A stretch of 64,000 nt of DNA from Bacillus timonensis (GTDB taxonomy: Bacteria > Bacillota > Bacilli > Bacillales > Bacillaceae_L): assembly GCF_000285535.1 (NCBI RefSeq), contig NZ_HE610985.1, forward strand, positions 534,691 to 598,690, written 5' to 3'. Below, in pieces: positions 27,311-36,554 of this stretch. The stretch's first letter is position 1, and every line of letters begins with the position of its first letter. The translations under genes were made by a program, and so were the position numbers. The notes under the pieces were generated by a model, which saw only the letters and a program-made list of their open reading frames with translations, was not told where the DNA came from and ran no database searches.

Positions 27311-29095
27311 CTAGATAAAACGATCAAAAAATTCTAGTATTTTTCGGTTTACCTTTATTTCATTTTCTTTTTTCGAAAATCCATGCCCTTCATCTTCAAG
27401 CACCACGTATTCAACTTCCCTACCTTTACCTTGCAATGCCTGAACAATCTTATCAGACTCTGCTTTCACAACACGAGGGTCATTTGCCCCTTGAATAACT
27501 AACATCGGCTTTATCATACCATCTAAATGTGTGATTGGTGAGAATTCAATTAACTTTTCACGGTCTTTCACTGGATCACCAACCCATTGATTCATGACAG
27601 GCTTCCAATGTTCTGGAACTGAATCAATAAATGAGAATAAATCGCTCGGTCCAAAGATATCAATGACAGCTTTAAAGTATTCAGAATGCTTCCCGTGAAG
27701 CAAGAGAGACATATATCCACCATAGCTACCACCCAATAGAAGAATTTTTTCACGGTCTGCATATCCATTTTTGATTAACCATTCAAGTCCTTCGATATTA
27801 TCAAGGCGTGGACCATTTCCCCAGTCACCCTCTACCATTTTCGTAAATTCCAAACCGTAACCTGTTGAGCCTCGGAAATTTGGAGCAAAAACACTATACC
27901 CACGGTTTACTAAAAATTGAAACATTGCTCTAAATGATTTCCTTTCAGCAGACTGTGGTCCACCATGTGGCCATAGAATAACATGACCATTTGATACTTC
28001 CTCATTGGCCCTAAAGAATAATGCCTCTATATCCAACCCATCAAAGGATGGATATTTAATAACTTCCGGATGAACTAGCTGGGCTTCGCTCACTCCAGGA
28101 ACTCCAAAATTTGTACATGCTACCCACGTACCTTCAGTAGCTTGGCGCTTATAAATATTAAATGGACTTGTTGAAGATCGCCCTAATATATATAGGTTGT
28201 TATCTTCTGAGACGATTAACTTTTCAATCACAGAAGTTGGGAATTCAAGCTTTTTTAATTGGCCTGATTCAATGTGATAGGCATACAGATAATCCTCAAC
28301 ACCTTTTTCACTTACAATGTAAATGGTTTGTGTTTGTTTATTATATGTAATTGACTTAAAATCTTCTTTTTCAAGGGACACAACCCTAGAAAATTCATTC
28401 TTTTCCACGTCATATTTTGCTAGATATGAAAAATCATCATCATAATCTGTCAATAAATAGATTATCGTTTCTGTAGTAAATAGGACGTCCGAAACGGTAT
28501 GTTGTTTATCAGTTTCTGGTGTTAAGCGTGTTTCTTTTCTATCTTGATGTAAAAAGGCCAATGAATAAGTATTTGCAAAGTGTTTTAAATAAATTTGGCC
28601 AATTTCCTCTGGACTAAGGGCGATTAAATAGGTTGCTGCATCTTGTCCTTCGTTAATAATCGTTTCCTCGTCCGTTTCTAAGTTATAACAATATGAGCTT
28701 AAACACATCGGGTTGTCTTTGGTTGAAGTATAAAACAATTTTTTTCCATCCTTTGATAGGATAGGGTTCATATGTCGATGCCTTTCATGAATACGGACTG
28801 GCTTTAACTCCCCACCCTGTGGCTGTATAGCATATAACTGAGTATTTTCGTCGCCATCTTTATCAAAGCCCGCAATTAAAAATTGACCATTTTTATCATA
28901 AGAAAGCTCCTGGCAACTTTGATCATTAAAAGTTAGCGGATATGGGAATTGATTCGGCAAATCCATTGCCCAAAGATTATACTTTCCACTGAGATTTGTA
29001 CTAAATACTAGCTGTTTTTCATCGGGACTGATCGTGAAATTTTGAATCCCAAAGGTTCTAAAAAATTGTTCTACATCTGGCTTTTGAAACTCCAT
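27311..29095 (-). CDS. Prolyl oligopeptidase family (S9) peptidase
   Basis: This 594-residue serine peptidase has an N-terminal seven-bladed beta-propeller (about 1-330) made of repeated WAMDLP/YAIQPQ-type blades and a C-terminal alpha/beta-hydrolase. The catalytic triad is visible: Ser in GGSYGGYMS, Asp in QGANDPRVV, His in DEGHGFSKK. The preferred start is the ATG at 29095 because TAGGTG lies seven bases before it. The GTG at 29104 is part of that site. It has no signal peptide, so it is probably cytoplasmic, cleaving short peptides as acylaminoacyl-peptidase/dipeptidyl-peptidase relatives do. Confidence 0.9.
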   Translation of the reverse strand: MEFQKPDVEQFFRTFGIQNFTISPDEKQLVFSTNLSGKYNLWAMDLPNQFPYPLTFNDQSCQELSYDKNGQFLIAGFDKDGDENTQLYAIQPQGGELKPVRIHERHRHMNPILSKDGKKLFYTSTKDNPMCLSSYCYNLETDEETIINEGQDAATYLIALSPEEIGQIYLKHFANTYSLAFLHQDRKETRLTPETDKQHTVSDVLFTTETIIYLLTDYDDDFSYLAKYDVEKNEFSRVVSLEKEDFKSITYNKQTQTIYIVSEKGVEDYLYAYHIESGQLKKLEFPTSVIEKLIVSEDNNLYILGRSSTSPFNIYKRQATEGTWVACTNFGVPGVSEAQLVHPEVIKYPSFDGLDIEALFFRANEEVSNGHVILWPHGGPQSAERKSFRAMFQFLVNRGYSVFAPNFRGSTGYGLEFTKMVEGDWGNGPRLDNIEGLEWLIKNGYADREKILLLGGSYGGYMSLLLHGKHSEYFKAVIDIFGPSDLFSFIDSVPEHWKPVMNQWVGDPVKDREKLIEFSPITHLDGMIKPMLVIQGANDPRVVKAESDKIVQALQGKGREVEYVVLEDEGHGFSKKENEIKVNRKILEFFDRFI

Positions 29096-29283
29096 TATAT
29101 ACACCTACTTATCTAGATTTAAGTTCTATTACAATAATTCGACGATTTTTTAGATTCTCCTCCACTATTATTTCGAATCGTGAAATATATAAAAAACTTT
29201 GACAATATTCGATAAATTTCTAACATTTTTTCATAATTTTATATTATAGTAGAGTTATCATCTAATATGAGGAGCAATGTTAT

Positions 29284-30471
29284 ATGAGAAGTAGCAGAAG
29301 AAAAAAAAAGTCGTTACCTTTCACCAAATATCTCATTAGTTTCATCATTCTATTACTCGTTCCAATCGTTATTTATTTCAGTTTAAACAATGTAAAAGCA
29401 AATACGAATACGGTAAGCTACATCGCTCATAATCATGAATTTAAAAAAACAGAACAGAACTTTAAACCTTTTACCACTTCTATGACGCTTGCAGCAATTG
29501 GAGATATATTAATTCATTCTACTGTTTACAATGACGCGAAAACTGGTGATGGATATGATTTTAAACCTATGATAGCAAATGTGAAGGGATTACTTGAACA
29601 GTCAGATCTCACAATTGCAAATCAAGAAACAATCGTTGGCGGAACGGAAATTGGTTTATCGACTTACCCTAGCTTTAATAGCCCTTTTGAGGTTGCTGAT
29701 GCATTTAAAGATGCTGGCGTAGACATTGTTTCGATCGCGAATAATCATACACTTGACCGCGGTGAAAAGGCAATTTTAAGTGCAACAAATTATTTAAATA
29801 AAATTGGCATGGAATATACTGGAGGCTACCAAAGTCCTGAAGACAAAAGTAAAATTCGGGTATTAAATCGAAATGGAATCAGCATTGCATTCCTTTCCTA
29901 CACATATGGAACAAATGGAATCCCTGTTCCAAAGGGGAAAGATTATCTGGTTAACTTAATTGACATGGAATTCATTAAAAAAGATATAAAAGAGGCAAAA
30001 AAGGTAGCTGATGTCGTTTCGGTTAGCATGCACTGGGGAAATGAGTATCAACTATTCCCAAATGATTACCAAAAACAACTAGCACAACAGCTCGCCGACG
30101 AGGGTGTAGATCTTATTATTGGTCACCATCCACATGTGTTACAGCCAATGGATTGGCTAACAGGTAAAAATGGTAATCAAACATTTGTAATTTATTCTCT
30201 AGGCAATTTCTTATCTGGACAAATGTGGGATTATAAAGATATTGGTGGGGTTTTGCAAATTGAAATTGTGAAAGAAGTAAAATCAAAGGATGAGACCCTC
30301 ATCCACATTCAAAATCCACAATTCACCCCAACATTTGTATCAAATAGCCATATTAAAAACTTTAAAGTTGTACCACTACAAGATGCGAATTCCTTCGGGT
30401 TAAGCAATGCCTCGAGTAAATACGAGGAAATGACCCACCATATGAATCAATGGCTTGAAAAAGAACAATAA
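29284..30471 (+). CDS. CapA-family metallophosphatase, membrane-anchored
   Basis: This 395-residue protein has one N-terminal membrane helix (about 14-32) and an extracellular CapA/PgsA-like domain related to calcineurin-type phosphoesterases. Motifs include AAIGDILIHS, NQETIVGG, IVSIANNHTLDRG (metal-binding Asn and His) and VVSVSMHWGNEYQ, then IIGHHPHVLQP. Family members take part in poly-gamma-glutamate or capsule anchoring, but no other capsule genes are near, so the substrate is unknown. AGGAGC precedes the ATG. Confidence 0.88.
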   Translation: MRSSRRKKKSLPFTKYLISFIILLLVPIVIYFSLNNVKANTNTVSYIAHNHEFKKTEQNFKPFTTSMTLAAIGDILIHSTVYNDAKTGDGYDFKPMIANVKGLLEQSDLTIANQETIVGGTEIGLSTYPSFNSPFEVADAFKDAGVDIVSIANNHTLDRGEKAILSATNYLNKIGMEYTGGYQSPEDKSKIRVLNRNGISIAFLSYTYGTNGIPVPKGKDYLVNLIDMEFIKKDIKEAKKVADVVSVSMHWGNEYQLFPNDYQKQLAQQLADEGVDLIIGHHPHVLQPMDWLTGKNGNQTFVIYSLGNFLSGQMWDYKDIGGVLQIEIVKEVKSKDETLIHIQNPQFTPTFVSNSHIKNFKVVPLQDANSFGLSNASSKYEEMTHHMNQWLEKEQ

Positions 30472-30505
30472 ACAAGGCATATCATAAGATATGCCTTGTT
30501 TATTT
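30471..30505. terminator. Bidirectional terminator between capA-like gene and thioesterase
   Basis: AACAAGGCATATC (30471-30483) pairs with GATATGCCTTGTT (30488-30500), with T and A runs on the outer sides. Confidence 0.85.
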
Positions 30506-30931
30506 TATTCTGCTTGTTTTTTTGTCATTTTCATAGGCCTCATGCCAGTCAGGATAGTGTTTGCGAATTGAGATTGGGCGAAATGAGTCTTTTTTTACAC
30601 AAACATGTGAAGAGGTGGCATTAACAGAAACTTCTCCATCTGGTCTTTCGATTTCATAGCCATAAATGACTCGAAGACCATCATAATGTTCAATCCATGT
30701 CTTTACTACAGCAGTTTCACCATATCTTAATGGTTTTTTGTATGAAACCTGTAAATCAATAACAGGAGAAATTATACCGTCACTTTCCATTGCTGCATAG
30801 TTAAAACCCAAATCCTGAATTAGTTTTGTCCGACCAAGTTCCATCCAAACTAAATAATTAGCATGGTAAACTACCCCCATTTGGTCGGTTTCTGCGTATC
30901 GTACTTCGACTTCCTTTTTTGATATGAGCAA
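30500..30931 (-). CDS. yneP: Acyl-CoA thioesterase, 4HBT hotdog fold (YneP-like)
   Basis: This 143-residue hotdog-fold protein is of the 4-hydroxybenzoyl-CoA thioesterase/YbgC type. The catalytic Asp region is RYAETDQMGVVYHANYLVWME, and the C-terminal strand ends in SVNATSSHVCVKKD. A longer in-frame ATG is at 30949, but GGGAGAGG sits six bases before a TTG at 30931, leading to LLISKKEVEVRY, which fits the family start better. It hydrolyses short to medium acyl-CoA in relatives; the specific substrate is unknown. The neighbour tlp is conserved in B. subtilis. Confidence 0.9.
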   Translation of the reverse strand: MLISKKEVEVRYAETDQMGVVYHANYLVWMELGRTKLIQDLGFNYAAMESDGIISPVIDLQVSYKKPLRYGETAVVKTWIEHYDGLRVIYGYEIERPDGEVSVNATSSHVCVKKDSFRPISIRKHYPDWHEAYENDKKTSRIK

Positions 30932-31014
30932 TTCAAACCTCTCCCTCATTTTAAGTAACGTTCCAATTAATATAGTATCACAAATGGATTGGCCCTAAAA
31001 ATGAAACAACTAAC

Positions 31015-31051
31015 ATAAAAATAGAGTATGCCAATAATAGTGGCATACTCT
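31015..31051 (-). terminator. Terminator, probably the original end of the tlp unit
   Basis: AGAGTATGCCA (31023-31033) pairs perfectly with TGGCATACTCT (31041-31051). The T run is on the minus-strand side. It is separated from tlp by the element at 31051-31252. Confidence 0.65.
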
Positions 31052-31252
31052 CAGACTGTTGACAAACGCTCGCATATTGCGGTTGCTTGCCTCTCTCATC
31101 TACTCATGAAGGCAACTTCTATTCGCGTCTTCGCTCAGCTGCGCTCCTTATCTGACAAGAGTTTTCAAGATAGTCTGGAAATTGAATTAATATTTAGATA
31201 TCTTTAATAACTCAAGTAGACAAATTCAGTTTTGACTTTGTCTACACTCTGA
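31051..31252. mobile_element. 202-bp MITE-like element with 16-base inverted ends
   Basis: The left end TCAGACTGTTGACAAA (31051-31066) and the inverse of the right end, TCAGAGTGTAGACAAA (from 31252-31237), agree at 14 of 16 positions. A second inner GTAGACAAA (31216-31224) forms a hairpin with the right end. There is no ORF. The size and ends fit a non-autonomous transposable element inserted between tlp and its terminator. The parent transposon is unknown; the ends recall those of IS1182-type elements, from memory only. Confidence 0.5.
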
Positions 31253-31264
31253 TACTCTTACACT

Positions 31265-31498
31265 TTATTGATAACCGTTTTCACGATCAGAAGCTTCGTC
31301 TTGAATCTCTTCTCTCATCGCAGCTATTGACTCTTCACGTCGTTGGTTCTTCTCCTGAATTCTACTGCGATCTTGTTCATTTGAGAATTCCATTGCCTCA
31401 TGAGACTCTTCAATATTTTCAATCGTGTTTTGGACCATGTCTTGTAGCTTTTCTACATTATCACTTCGATCGTCTGGCTTTGGACGGTTCTTTGTCAT
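31265..31498 (-). CDS. tlp: Small acid-soluble spore protein Tlp
   Basis: This 77-residue protein matches Tlp of the Bacillus spore core: [20 protein letters not shown] is its characteristic N-terminal stretch, followed by a long charged helix ([20 protein letters not shown]). The start at 31498 is preferred over the ATG at 31504, which overlaps the AGGAGG. In B. subtilis tlp is made in the forespore under SigG, and its exact function is unclear. It lies beside yneP, as there. Confidence 0.95.
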   Translation of the reverse strand: MTKNRPKPDDRSDNVEKLQDMVQNTIENIEESHEAMEFSNEQDRSRIQEKNQRREESIAAMREEIQDEASDRENGYQ

Positions 31499-31607
31499 CC
31501 TCATTCCTCCTATGTATTAGAATTACAACTTTATTTTGCTTCAGAAGTGACAAATTTATTTCAAGAAGAAAGAGGTTTCGTATGTAAAAATAGGATATTT
31601 TTATACA

Positions 31608-31645
31608 AAAGAAAAAGGACGTTATCAATAACGCCCTTTTTCTTT
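31608..31645 (-). terminator. sspN terminator
   Basis: A stem formed by 31611-31625 and 31628-31642 (with one mismatch) has a T run on the minus-strand side, just after the sspN stop. Confidence 0.75.
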
Positions 31646-31660
31646 TGTGTACATAACACT

Positions 31661-31798
31661 TTATTCACCTTTAGTTTGCATGACTTGAGCATGTTTTCCA
31701 GATGTATCCTGCATTTTTTTCCCTTTATTTCCACCAAATCCACGTGGTTGTGTACCTATTTGGTTGTTTTTAAATTGGTTATGATAATTTTTTGGCAT
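31661..31798 (-). CDS. sspN: Small acid-soluble spore protein N
   Basis: This 45-residue basic protein ends GNKGKKMQDTSGKHAQVMQTKGE-like, which corresponds to SspN of B. subtilis (KGEKMHDTSG...MQTKGE). The start at 31798 has GAGGAGGGGG upstream; a longer in-frame frame reaches 31849 but is not supported. It is a minor SASP of the spore core, expected under SigG control, and is near tlp as in B. subtilis. Confidence 0.9.
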   Translation of the reverse strand: MPKNYHNQFKNNQIGTQPRGFGGNKGKKMQDTSGKHAQVMQTKGE

Positions 31799-31899
31799 AT
31801 TTAATTCCCCCTCCTCTTTTTCATTATCACCTATAATCGGGATTCTCATGTAAAACGAAGAGAGGAGATTGTATCCATATCAAAGATTTGATGGAAAAT

Positions 31900-32031
31900 C
31901 TACTCAGCTTTTTCTAATCTTTTTTGCTCTAGTCTAGCCTCAATACGCTCCATTGCTTCTTGGTCTTTTAACAATTGTTGTTTGTTTTCATTAACCAAAT
32001 CCGCAAACGAGACCTTTCTTACTTTTCTCAA
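31900..32031 (-). CDS. FbpB family small basic protein
   Basis: A 43-residue ORF starts with TTG at 32031 after AAGGTGA and reads MRKVRKVSFADLVNENKQQL followed by a charged helix to the stop at 31900. In the Fur-regulated basic protein family FbpB works with the sRNA FsrA to limit iron-rich protein synthesis when iron is low. No clear Fur box was seen. GTAATAAT (32065-32072) is repeated in inverse at 32090-32097 upstream. It lies two genes away from aconitase, a known FsrA/FbpB target group. Confidence 0.75.
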   Translation of the reverse strand: MRKVRKVSFADLVNENKQQLLKDQEAMERIEARLEQKRLEKAE

Positions 32032-32162
32032 TTTTCTCACCTTCCTCTATATATCATTGTAATAGTAATAATCTCCAAAAAACGCGGAAATTATTACAAA
32101 TTTTCGAAAATTTATTTAAAAATTTTATAAAAGTATTTTTAAAACAAAAAATGACATAAAAA

Positions 32163-32185
32163 AAGAACCAAAACGAATTGGTTCA
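32163..32185 (-). terminator. Terminator after the thiol-disulfide oxidoreductase gene
   Basis: GAACCAA pairs with TTGGTTC. The minus strand continues into a long T run. Confidence 0.8.
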
Positions 32186-32191
32186 TGTTTG

Positions 32192-32716
32192 TTACTTTAA
32201 CTTATTTACTTTACTTTCCAACATTTCTAGGTCCATTTGTCCCTTAATAAAGTCATTAATTGTACCATCTGAATTAATAAAAAATGTTTCAGGTAATCCT
32301 AAAACTTGGTAATCACTACTTGCTTGATTTTTAGGATCTACTAAGAGTGGAAATGTATAACCTTTTCCTTCAACAAATGTATGTGCATTTTCCGCTTTTA
32401 CCTCAGAAGCTGTCATATTCACTGCCAGTACTTCAATATCGTCACTTTTTGTTTCATAAAACTTTTGAATTTCTGGCATTTCTTCACGACACGGTTTACA
32501 CCAAGAAGCCCAAAAGTTTACAACCACTTTTTTACCTTTTAAGTCAGACAAACGAATTGTTTTATTTTCATTATTTAACAGTTGAAGTTCAAAATCAGGT
32601 GCTATATTTCCGACTTCAATTCCAGTTTCTTCTCTTTTTTGATCCTGAACAAATTCAAAAACGGCATAGCCTACAAGGCCAACTAAGACAAGTGTAATAA
32701 TAAATTTTTTTACCAT
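32192..32716 (-). CDS. yneN: Membrane-anchored thiol-disulfide oxidoreductase (ResA-like, YneN)
   Basis: This thioredoxin-fold protein has one N-terminal membrane helix, MVKKFIITLVLVGLVGYAVF, if started at 32716, where GGAGG precedes the ATG. The longer in-frame start at 32764 is not needed. The redox site is WASWCKPCREEMPEI, with a WCxxC motif, and GLPETFFI carries the cis-Pro. It would reduce extracytoplasmic disulfides, as in cytochrome c maturation or spore-envelope work, and the CcdA gene at 41336 may feed it electrons. It follows acnA and precedes tlp, as in B. subtilis. Confidence 0.9.
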   Translation of the reverse strand: MVKKFIITLVLVGLVGYAVFEFVQDQKREETGIEVGNIAPDFELQLLNNENKTIRLSDLKGKKVVVNFWASWCKPCREEMPEIQKFYETKSDDIEVLAVNMTASEVKAENAHTFVEGKGYTFPLLVDPKNQASSDYQVLGLPETFFINSDGTINDFIKGQMDLEMLESKVNKLK

Positions 32717-32804
32717 TTGAATCCTCCGTAAAAAATCAACAATTTCAAAAGGTTCCCTAATCATAATTATATCAATTTAATTTTACAATAGGACAAAATT
32801 AAAA

Positions 32805-32833
32805 GGCAGTTTTGTGAAATTCACAAAACTGCC
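32805..32833 (-). terminator. acnA terminator
   Basis: GGCAGTTTTGTGA (32805-32817) pairs perfectly with TCACAAAACTGCC (32821-32833). The minus strand continues into TTTT. Confidence 0.85.
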
Positions 32834-32872
32834 CAAGAAAAGAAGGTTATGTCCAGCCTCAACCTTTCATTC

Positions 32873-35581
32873 TTAACCCTTCATTTTATCACGAAGTACC
32901 ATTTGAAGGATACCACCATGACGATAGTAATCAATTTCAACTTCGCTATCGAAACGAACAAGTACTTCAAATTCTTTCTTGTTTCCTTCTTCGTCAGTAG
33001 CTGTTACTTTTACATAGTCACGTGGTTTTACATTCTCATCAATTTGAACTTCAATTGCTTCTTTACCAGTTAAACCAAGAGTTTCAGCATTTTCACCTTG
33101 CTTGAATTGTAATGGTAATACACCCATTAAAACAAGATTACTACGGTGAATTCGCTCAAAGCTTTCAGCGATAACCGTTTTAATACCAAGAAGATTTGTA
33201 CCTTTGGCTGCCCAGTCACGTGATGATCCCATACCATAGTCATTACCAGCGATAACAGCTAGGCCAGTTCCATCTTGCTTGTATTTCATACATGCATCAT
33301 AGATAGACATTACTTCTTCAGTTGGCCAGTAAGTAGTCCATCCACCCTCTGTACCAGGAGCAATTTGGTTACGAATACGAATATTCGCAAACGTTCCTCT
33401 TGTCATGACACGGTCATTACCACGGCGTGAACCATAAGAGTTAAAGTCACGTGGTGAAACACCTTTTTCTTGTAAGTATTTACCTGCAGGCGTATCTTTA
33501 CCAATTGAACCTGCTGGTGAAATGTGGTCTGTTGTTACTGAGTCACCGAATTTACCAACTACACGCAATCCGTTAAGTGGCTTAACTTCACCTGGCTCTT
33601 TAGATAGACCTTCAAAGAATGGTGGATTTTGAATATATGTTGACTCTTCATCCCACACATAAAGTGCTTCATCCGTGCTTTCAATTGCGTTCCAACGCTC
33701 ATTATCATCAAATACACGCTCGTATTCTTTTCTGAATAGCTCAGGTGTAACAGTCTTTTTAACCTCTGCTTTAACTTCTTCTGCAGAAGGCCAGATGTCG
33801 TTAAAGAATACATCGTTTCCATCTTTATCCTTACCGATTGGTTCTTTCTGAAGGTCAATATCAACAGTTCCAGCTAAAGCATATGCCACTACAAGTGGTG
33901 GTGATGCTAGGTAGTTACCTTTTACAAGTGGATGAATTCGTCCTTCAAAGTTACGGTTACCAGATAGAACAGAAGTAATGACAAGGTCATTTTCAGCGAC
34001 TGCTTTTTCAATCTCAGGAGCTAATGGACCTGAGTTACCGATACATGTTGTACATCCATAACCAACTGTGCTAAATCCAAGCTTTTCAAGGTATGGTAGT
34101 AAACCAGAGTCTTCTAAATAACCCGTAACAACCTTAGAACCAGGTGCTAAAGATGTTTTTACATATTTAGGAACTTCTAAGCCTAATTCAACCGCTTTCT
34201 TTGCAACTAGGCCAGCACCTAACATTACGTATGGGTTTGAAGTATTTGTACAGCTAGTGATTGCAGCGATAGCAATATCACCAGTCTTCATTTGTACTTC
34301 TTCACCATCGTTGAACGTTACAGTAATTTCCTTATTTATTTCTTCAGGAGTTAAACCATAACCTTGATTACCTGTTGCCGTTAAAGCAGTATGGTAAGCT
34401 TCTTTCATTTTTGAAAGTGGAATTAAATCTTGTGGACGCTTAGGACCAGAAAGATTTGCTTCAATTTCAGAAAGATTGATTTCAACAACATCTGTGAAAG
34501 TTGGATCTTGCGCATCTGCCGTATAGAATAAGCCGTTAGCTTTACAGTATTCTTCTACAACTTTGACTTGCTCCTCTTCACGACCTGTTAAGCGAAGGTA
34601 TTCTAGTGCTTCTCCATCTACCGGGAAGAATCCACAAGTAGCACCGTATTCTGGAGCCATGTTAGAAATTGTTGCACGGTCAGCAAGTGGAAGTTGAGAT
34701 ACTCCAGGACCGAAGAATTCAACAAATTTACCAACAACACCTTTTTGACGTAATACTTGAGTTACTTTAAGTGCTAAGTCAGTAGCAGTTGTGCCATTTG
34801 GCAATGTGCCAACAAGTTTTACACCAATAACTTCAGGTACTGGGAAATAGGACGGCTGTCCAAGCATTCCTGCTTCAGCTTCAATTCCTCCAACACCCCA
34901 TCCAAGTACACCGATACCATTGATCATTGTAGTATGAGAGTCAGTACCTACAAGTGTATCAGGGAATGCTTCGAATTCACCGTTTTCACCTTCAACAGCA
35001 TGAACAACGTTAGCTAAATATTCAAGGTTAACTTGATGCACGATACCAGTTGCTGGTGGAACAGCACGATAGTTGTCAAATGCTTTTTGTGCCCAACTTA
35101 GGAACTTATAACGCTCAGCATTACGTTCGAATTCTAAATCCATATTGTATTTTAATGCATCTAGTGTACCCGCTCTATCAACTTGTACAGAGTGGTCAAT
35201 AACTAGATCAACTGGAATTTCCGGGTTGATTTTTTGTGGATCTCCACCCATGTCAGCCATTGCTTTGCGAAGTGAAGCTAAATCAACTACGGCAGGTACT
35301 CCAGTAAAGTCTTGAAGAATTACACGAGAAGGCTTGAATGGAACATCAACCTCTTGTAATTCATCAGTTCCCCATTTTGCTAAGTTTTCAACATGCTCTT
35401 TCGTAATGACTCTACCATCAACTTGACGTAGAACAGATTCTAAAAGAACCTTAATGGAATATGGCAATTTTGAAACGTTACCAATTTTAGCATCTTCTAA
35501 TGCTTGTAAGCTATAATAGTTATACTTTTTGCCGTTTGCTTCGAATGAAGAACGAGCATTAAATACATCATGCTTTGCCAT
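32873..35581 (-). CDS. acnA: Aconitate hydratase (aconitase)
   Basis: This enzyme interconverts citrate and isocitrate in the TCA cycle and is CitB of B. subtilis, also an iron-responsive RNA-binding protein. The ATG at 35581 with GGGGG upstream gives 902 residues. The [4Fe-4S] ligands are in SCTNTSNPY and [25 protein letters not shown] and a HEAT-like swivel domain with GGEAE follow. A perfect palindrome upstream (35706-35723) resembles the CcpC operator of citB. Neighbours sspO and yneN are conserved. Confidence 0.97.
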   Translation of the reverse strand: MAKHDVFNARSSFEANGKKYNYYSLQALEDAKIGNVSKLPYSIKVLLESVLRQVDGRVITKEHVENLAKWGTDELQEVDVPFKPSRVILQDFTGVPAVVDLASLRKAMADMGGDPQKINPEIPVDLVIDHSVQVDRAGTLDALKYNMDLEFERNAERYKFLSWAQKAFDNYRAVPPATGIVHQVNLEYLANVVHAVEGENGEFEAFPDTLVGTDSHTTMINGIGVLGWGVGGIEAEAGMLGQPSYFPVPEVIGVKLVGTLPNGTTATDLALKVTQVLRQKGVVGKFVEFFGPGVSQLPLADRATISNMAPEYGATCGFFPVDGEALEYLRLTGREEEQVKVVEEYCKANGLFYTADAQDPTFTDVVEINLSEIEANLSGPKRPQDLIPLSKMKEAYHTALTATGNQGYGLTPEEINKEITVTFNDGEEVQMKTGDIAIAAITSCTNTSNPYVMLGAGLVAKKAVELGLEVPKYVKTSLAPGSKVVTGYLEDSGLLPYLEKLGFSTVGYGCTTCIGNSGPLAPEIEKAVAENDLVITSVLSGNRNFEGRIHPLVKGNYLASPPLVVAYALAGTVDIDLQKEPIGKDKDGNDVFFNDIWPSAEEVKAEVKKTVTPELFRKEYERVFDDNERWNAIESTDEALYVWDEESTYIQNPPFFEGLSKEPGEVKPLNGLRVVGKFGDSVTTDHISPAGSIGKDTPAGKYLQEKGVSPRDFNSYGSRRGNDRVMTRGTFANIRIRNQIAPGTEGGWTTYWPTEEVMSIYDACMKYKQDGTGLAVIAGNDYGMGSSRDWAAKGTNLLGIKTVIAESFERIHRSNLVLMGVLPLQFKQGENAETLGLTGKEAIEVQIDENVKPRDYVKVTATDEEGNKKEFEVLVRFDSEVEIDYYRHGGILQMVLRDKMKG

Positions 35582-35705
35582 ATGTATACCCCCTTTGTTT
35601 AAGTAATAACGCAATTTTACAAAATTGTCGAAATTTAAGAGAATCTATACTCTCCAATCCAATTTCCTTGCAATACATATATTAATATAACTATATTCAT
35701 AAGTA

Positions 35706-35723
35706 AATAACAAGATTGTTATT
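35706..35723. promoter_or_regulatory. Palindrome upstream of acnA, CcpC-like operator
   Basis: AATAACAAGATTGTTATT is a perfect 18-base palindrome containing ATAA and TTAT half-sites. It lies about 125 bases upstream of acnA. In B. subtilis CcpC represses citB through ATAA/TTAT dyads. Confidence 0.5.
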
Positions 35724-35801
35724 ACGTTCTATAAGTTTTACTTATGAGGTTAAAGGATAATTTGTAGTAAACTGAATAAAATAAGGTCGGAGGTGAAAAG
35801 G

Positions 35802-35951
35802 ATGTCGAAACGCAAAGCGAATCATGTGCAACCTGGAATGAATGATGCAAGTGCCCAAGGTGTTGGAGCGGGATATAATGAAGAATTCTCTAATGAGCCA
35901 TTAACGGCAGAACAACGTCAAAACAATAAAAAACGCAAGAAAAATCAATAA
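35802..35951 (+). CDS. sspO: Small acid-soluble spore protein O
   Basis: This 49-residue basic protein starts at the ATG at 35802 with GGAGGTG upstream and reads [20 protein letters not shown], ending in a lysine-rich tail. It corresponds to SspO (CotK), a minor forespore SASP that binds spore DNA or the core. In B. subtilis sspO precedes sspP in one operon, divergent from citB. Here a small minus-strand gene separates them. Confidence 0.92.
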   Translation: MSKRKANHVQPGMNDASAQGVGAGYNEEFSNEPLTAEQRQNNKKRKKNQ

Positions 35952-35966
35952 GTAAAAATAAAAATG

Positions 35967-35992
35967 GCCCGCACAATTGCGGGCTTGTTTTT
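35967..35992 (+). terminator. sspO terminator
   Basis: GCCCGC (35967-35972) pairs with GCGGGC (35979-35984), followed by TTGTTTTT. It separates sspO from the convergent small ORF. Confidence 0.8.
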
Positions 35993-36245
35993 ATTCATTT
36001 ACTTCGTTCATAATCGATTGTAAATCGGATTGAAATTGCTGAAGCTGTTCTTTTTGGTGTTCTGAAGCTACCTCTAACGCATTCTCAATTTGTTCATAGG
36101 CTTCATTTACTTCATTTTTCAACCTCTTTAGATGTGCTCCATAATCTGGGTCATTACTAATGATATTTGCATATACATCTTTCGCCTGCTCTGTTCCTTG
36201 CTGTGCAGCTTGGAAGGCTTGCTGTTTATCTTTATGATATGGCAT
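35991..36245 (-). CDS. Hypothetical coiled-coil protein, 84 residues
   Basis: This small helical, Gln- and Glu-rich protein has no membrane segment and would form a coiled coil over most of its length. The ATG at 36245 has GGGAGTTG upstream. It lies between sspO and sspP on the other strand. Its composition resembles other small sporulation proteins, but the family is not recognised. Confidence 0.6.
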   Translation of the reverse strand: MPYHKDKQQAFQAAQQGTEQAKDVYANIISNDPDYGAHLKRLKNEVNEAYEQIENALEVASEHQKEQLQQFQSDLQSIMNEVNE

Positions 36246-36370
36246 TTTTTCAACTCCCTTACGGTAATTCGTGCAATTATAGCTTACCTTTTTTCCAAAA
36301 AATCATTCGGTTCCCCTCGCATAAAAAAGTGGAAAAACATTATCCTAATACATATGAAGGAGGGATGAAC

Positions 36371-36514
36371 ATGGGAGAAAAAAATACATTTAAAGATATA
36401 AGAGCAAACGGTGGCCAAAGCACAGGAAGTCAACCACAACCATTAAGTGGTTCGAAAAAAGTGAAAAACCGCAATCACACAAGGCAAAACAATAACCCAG
36501 GACACGATATGTAA
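36371..36514 (+). CDS. sspP: Small acid-soluble spore protein P
   Basis: This 47-residue protein starts [15 protein letters not shown] and ends [23 protein letters not shown]-like, matching SspP (CotL) of B. subtilis. GGAGGG is spaced for the ATG at 36371; an ATG six bases earlier overlaps that site. SspP is a minor SASP of the forespore. It is the usual companion of sspO, here separated from it by the coiled-coil ORF. Confidence 0.9.
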   Translation: MGEKNTFKDIRANGGQSTGSQPQPLSGSKKVKNRNHTRQNNNPGHDM

Positions 36515-36527
36515 TAAATTGGACAGT

Positions 36528-36554
36528 AAAAAGCCGCTACTCTTGCGGCTTTTT
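36528..36554. terminator. Bidirectional terminator between sspP and selA
   Basis: AAAAAGCCGC (36528-36537) pairs with GCGGCTTTTT (36545-36554), giving T runs on both strands. Confidence 0.85.
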
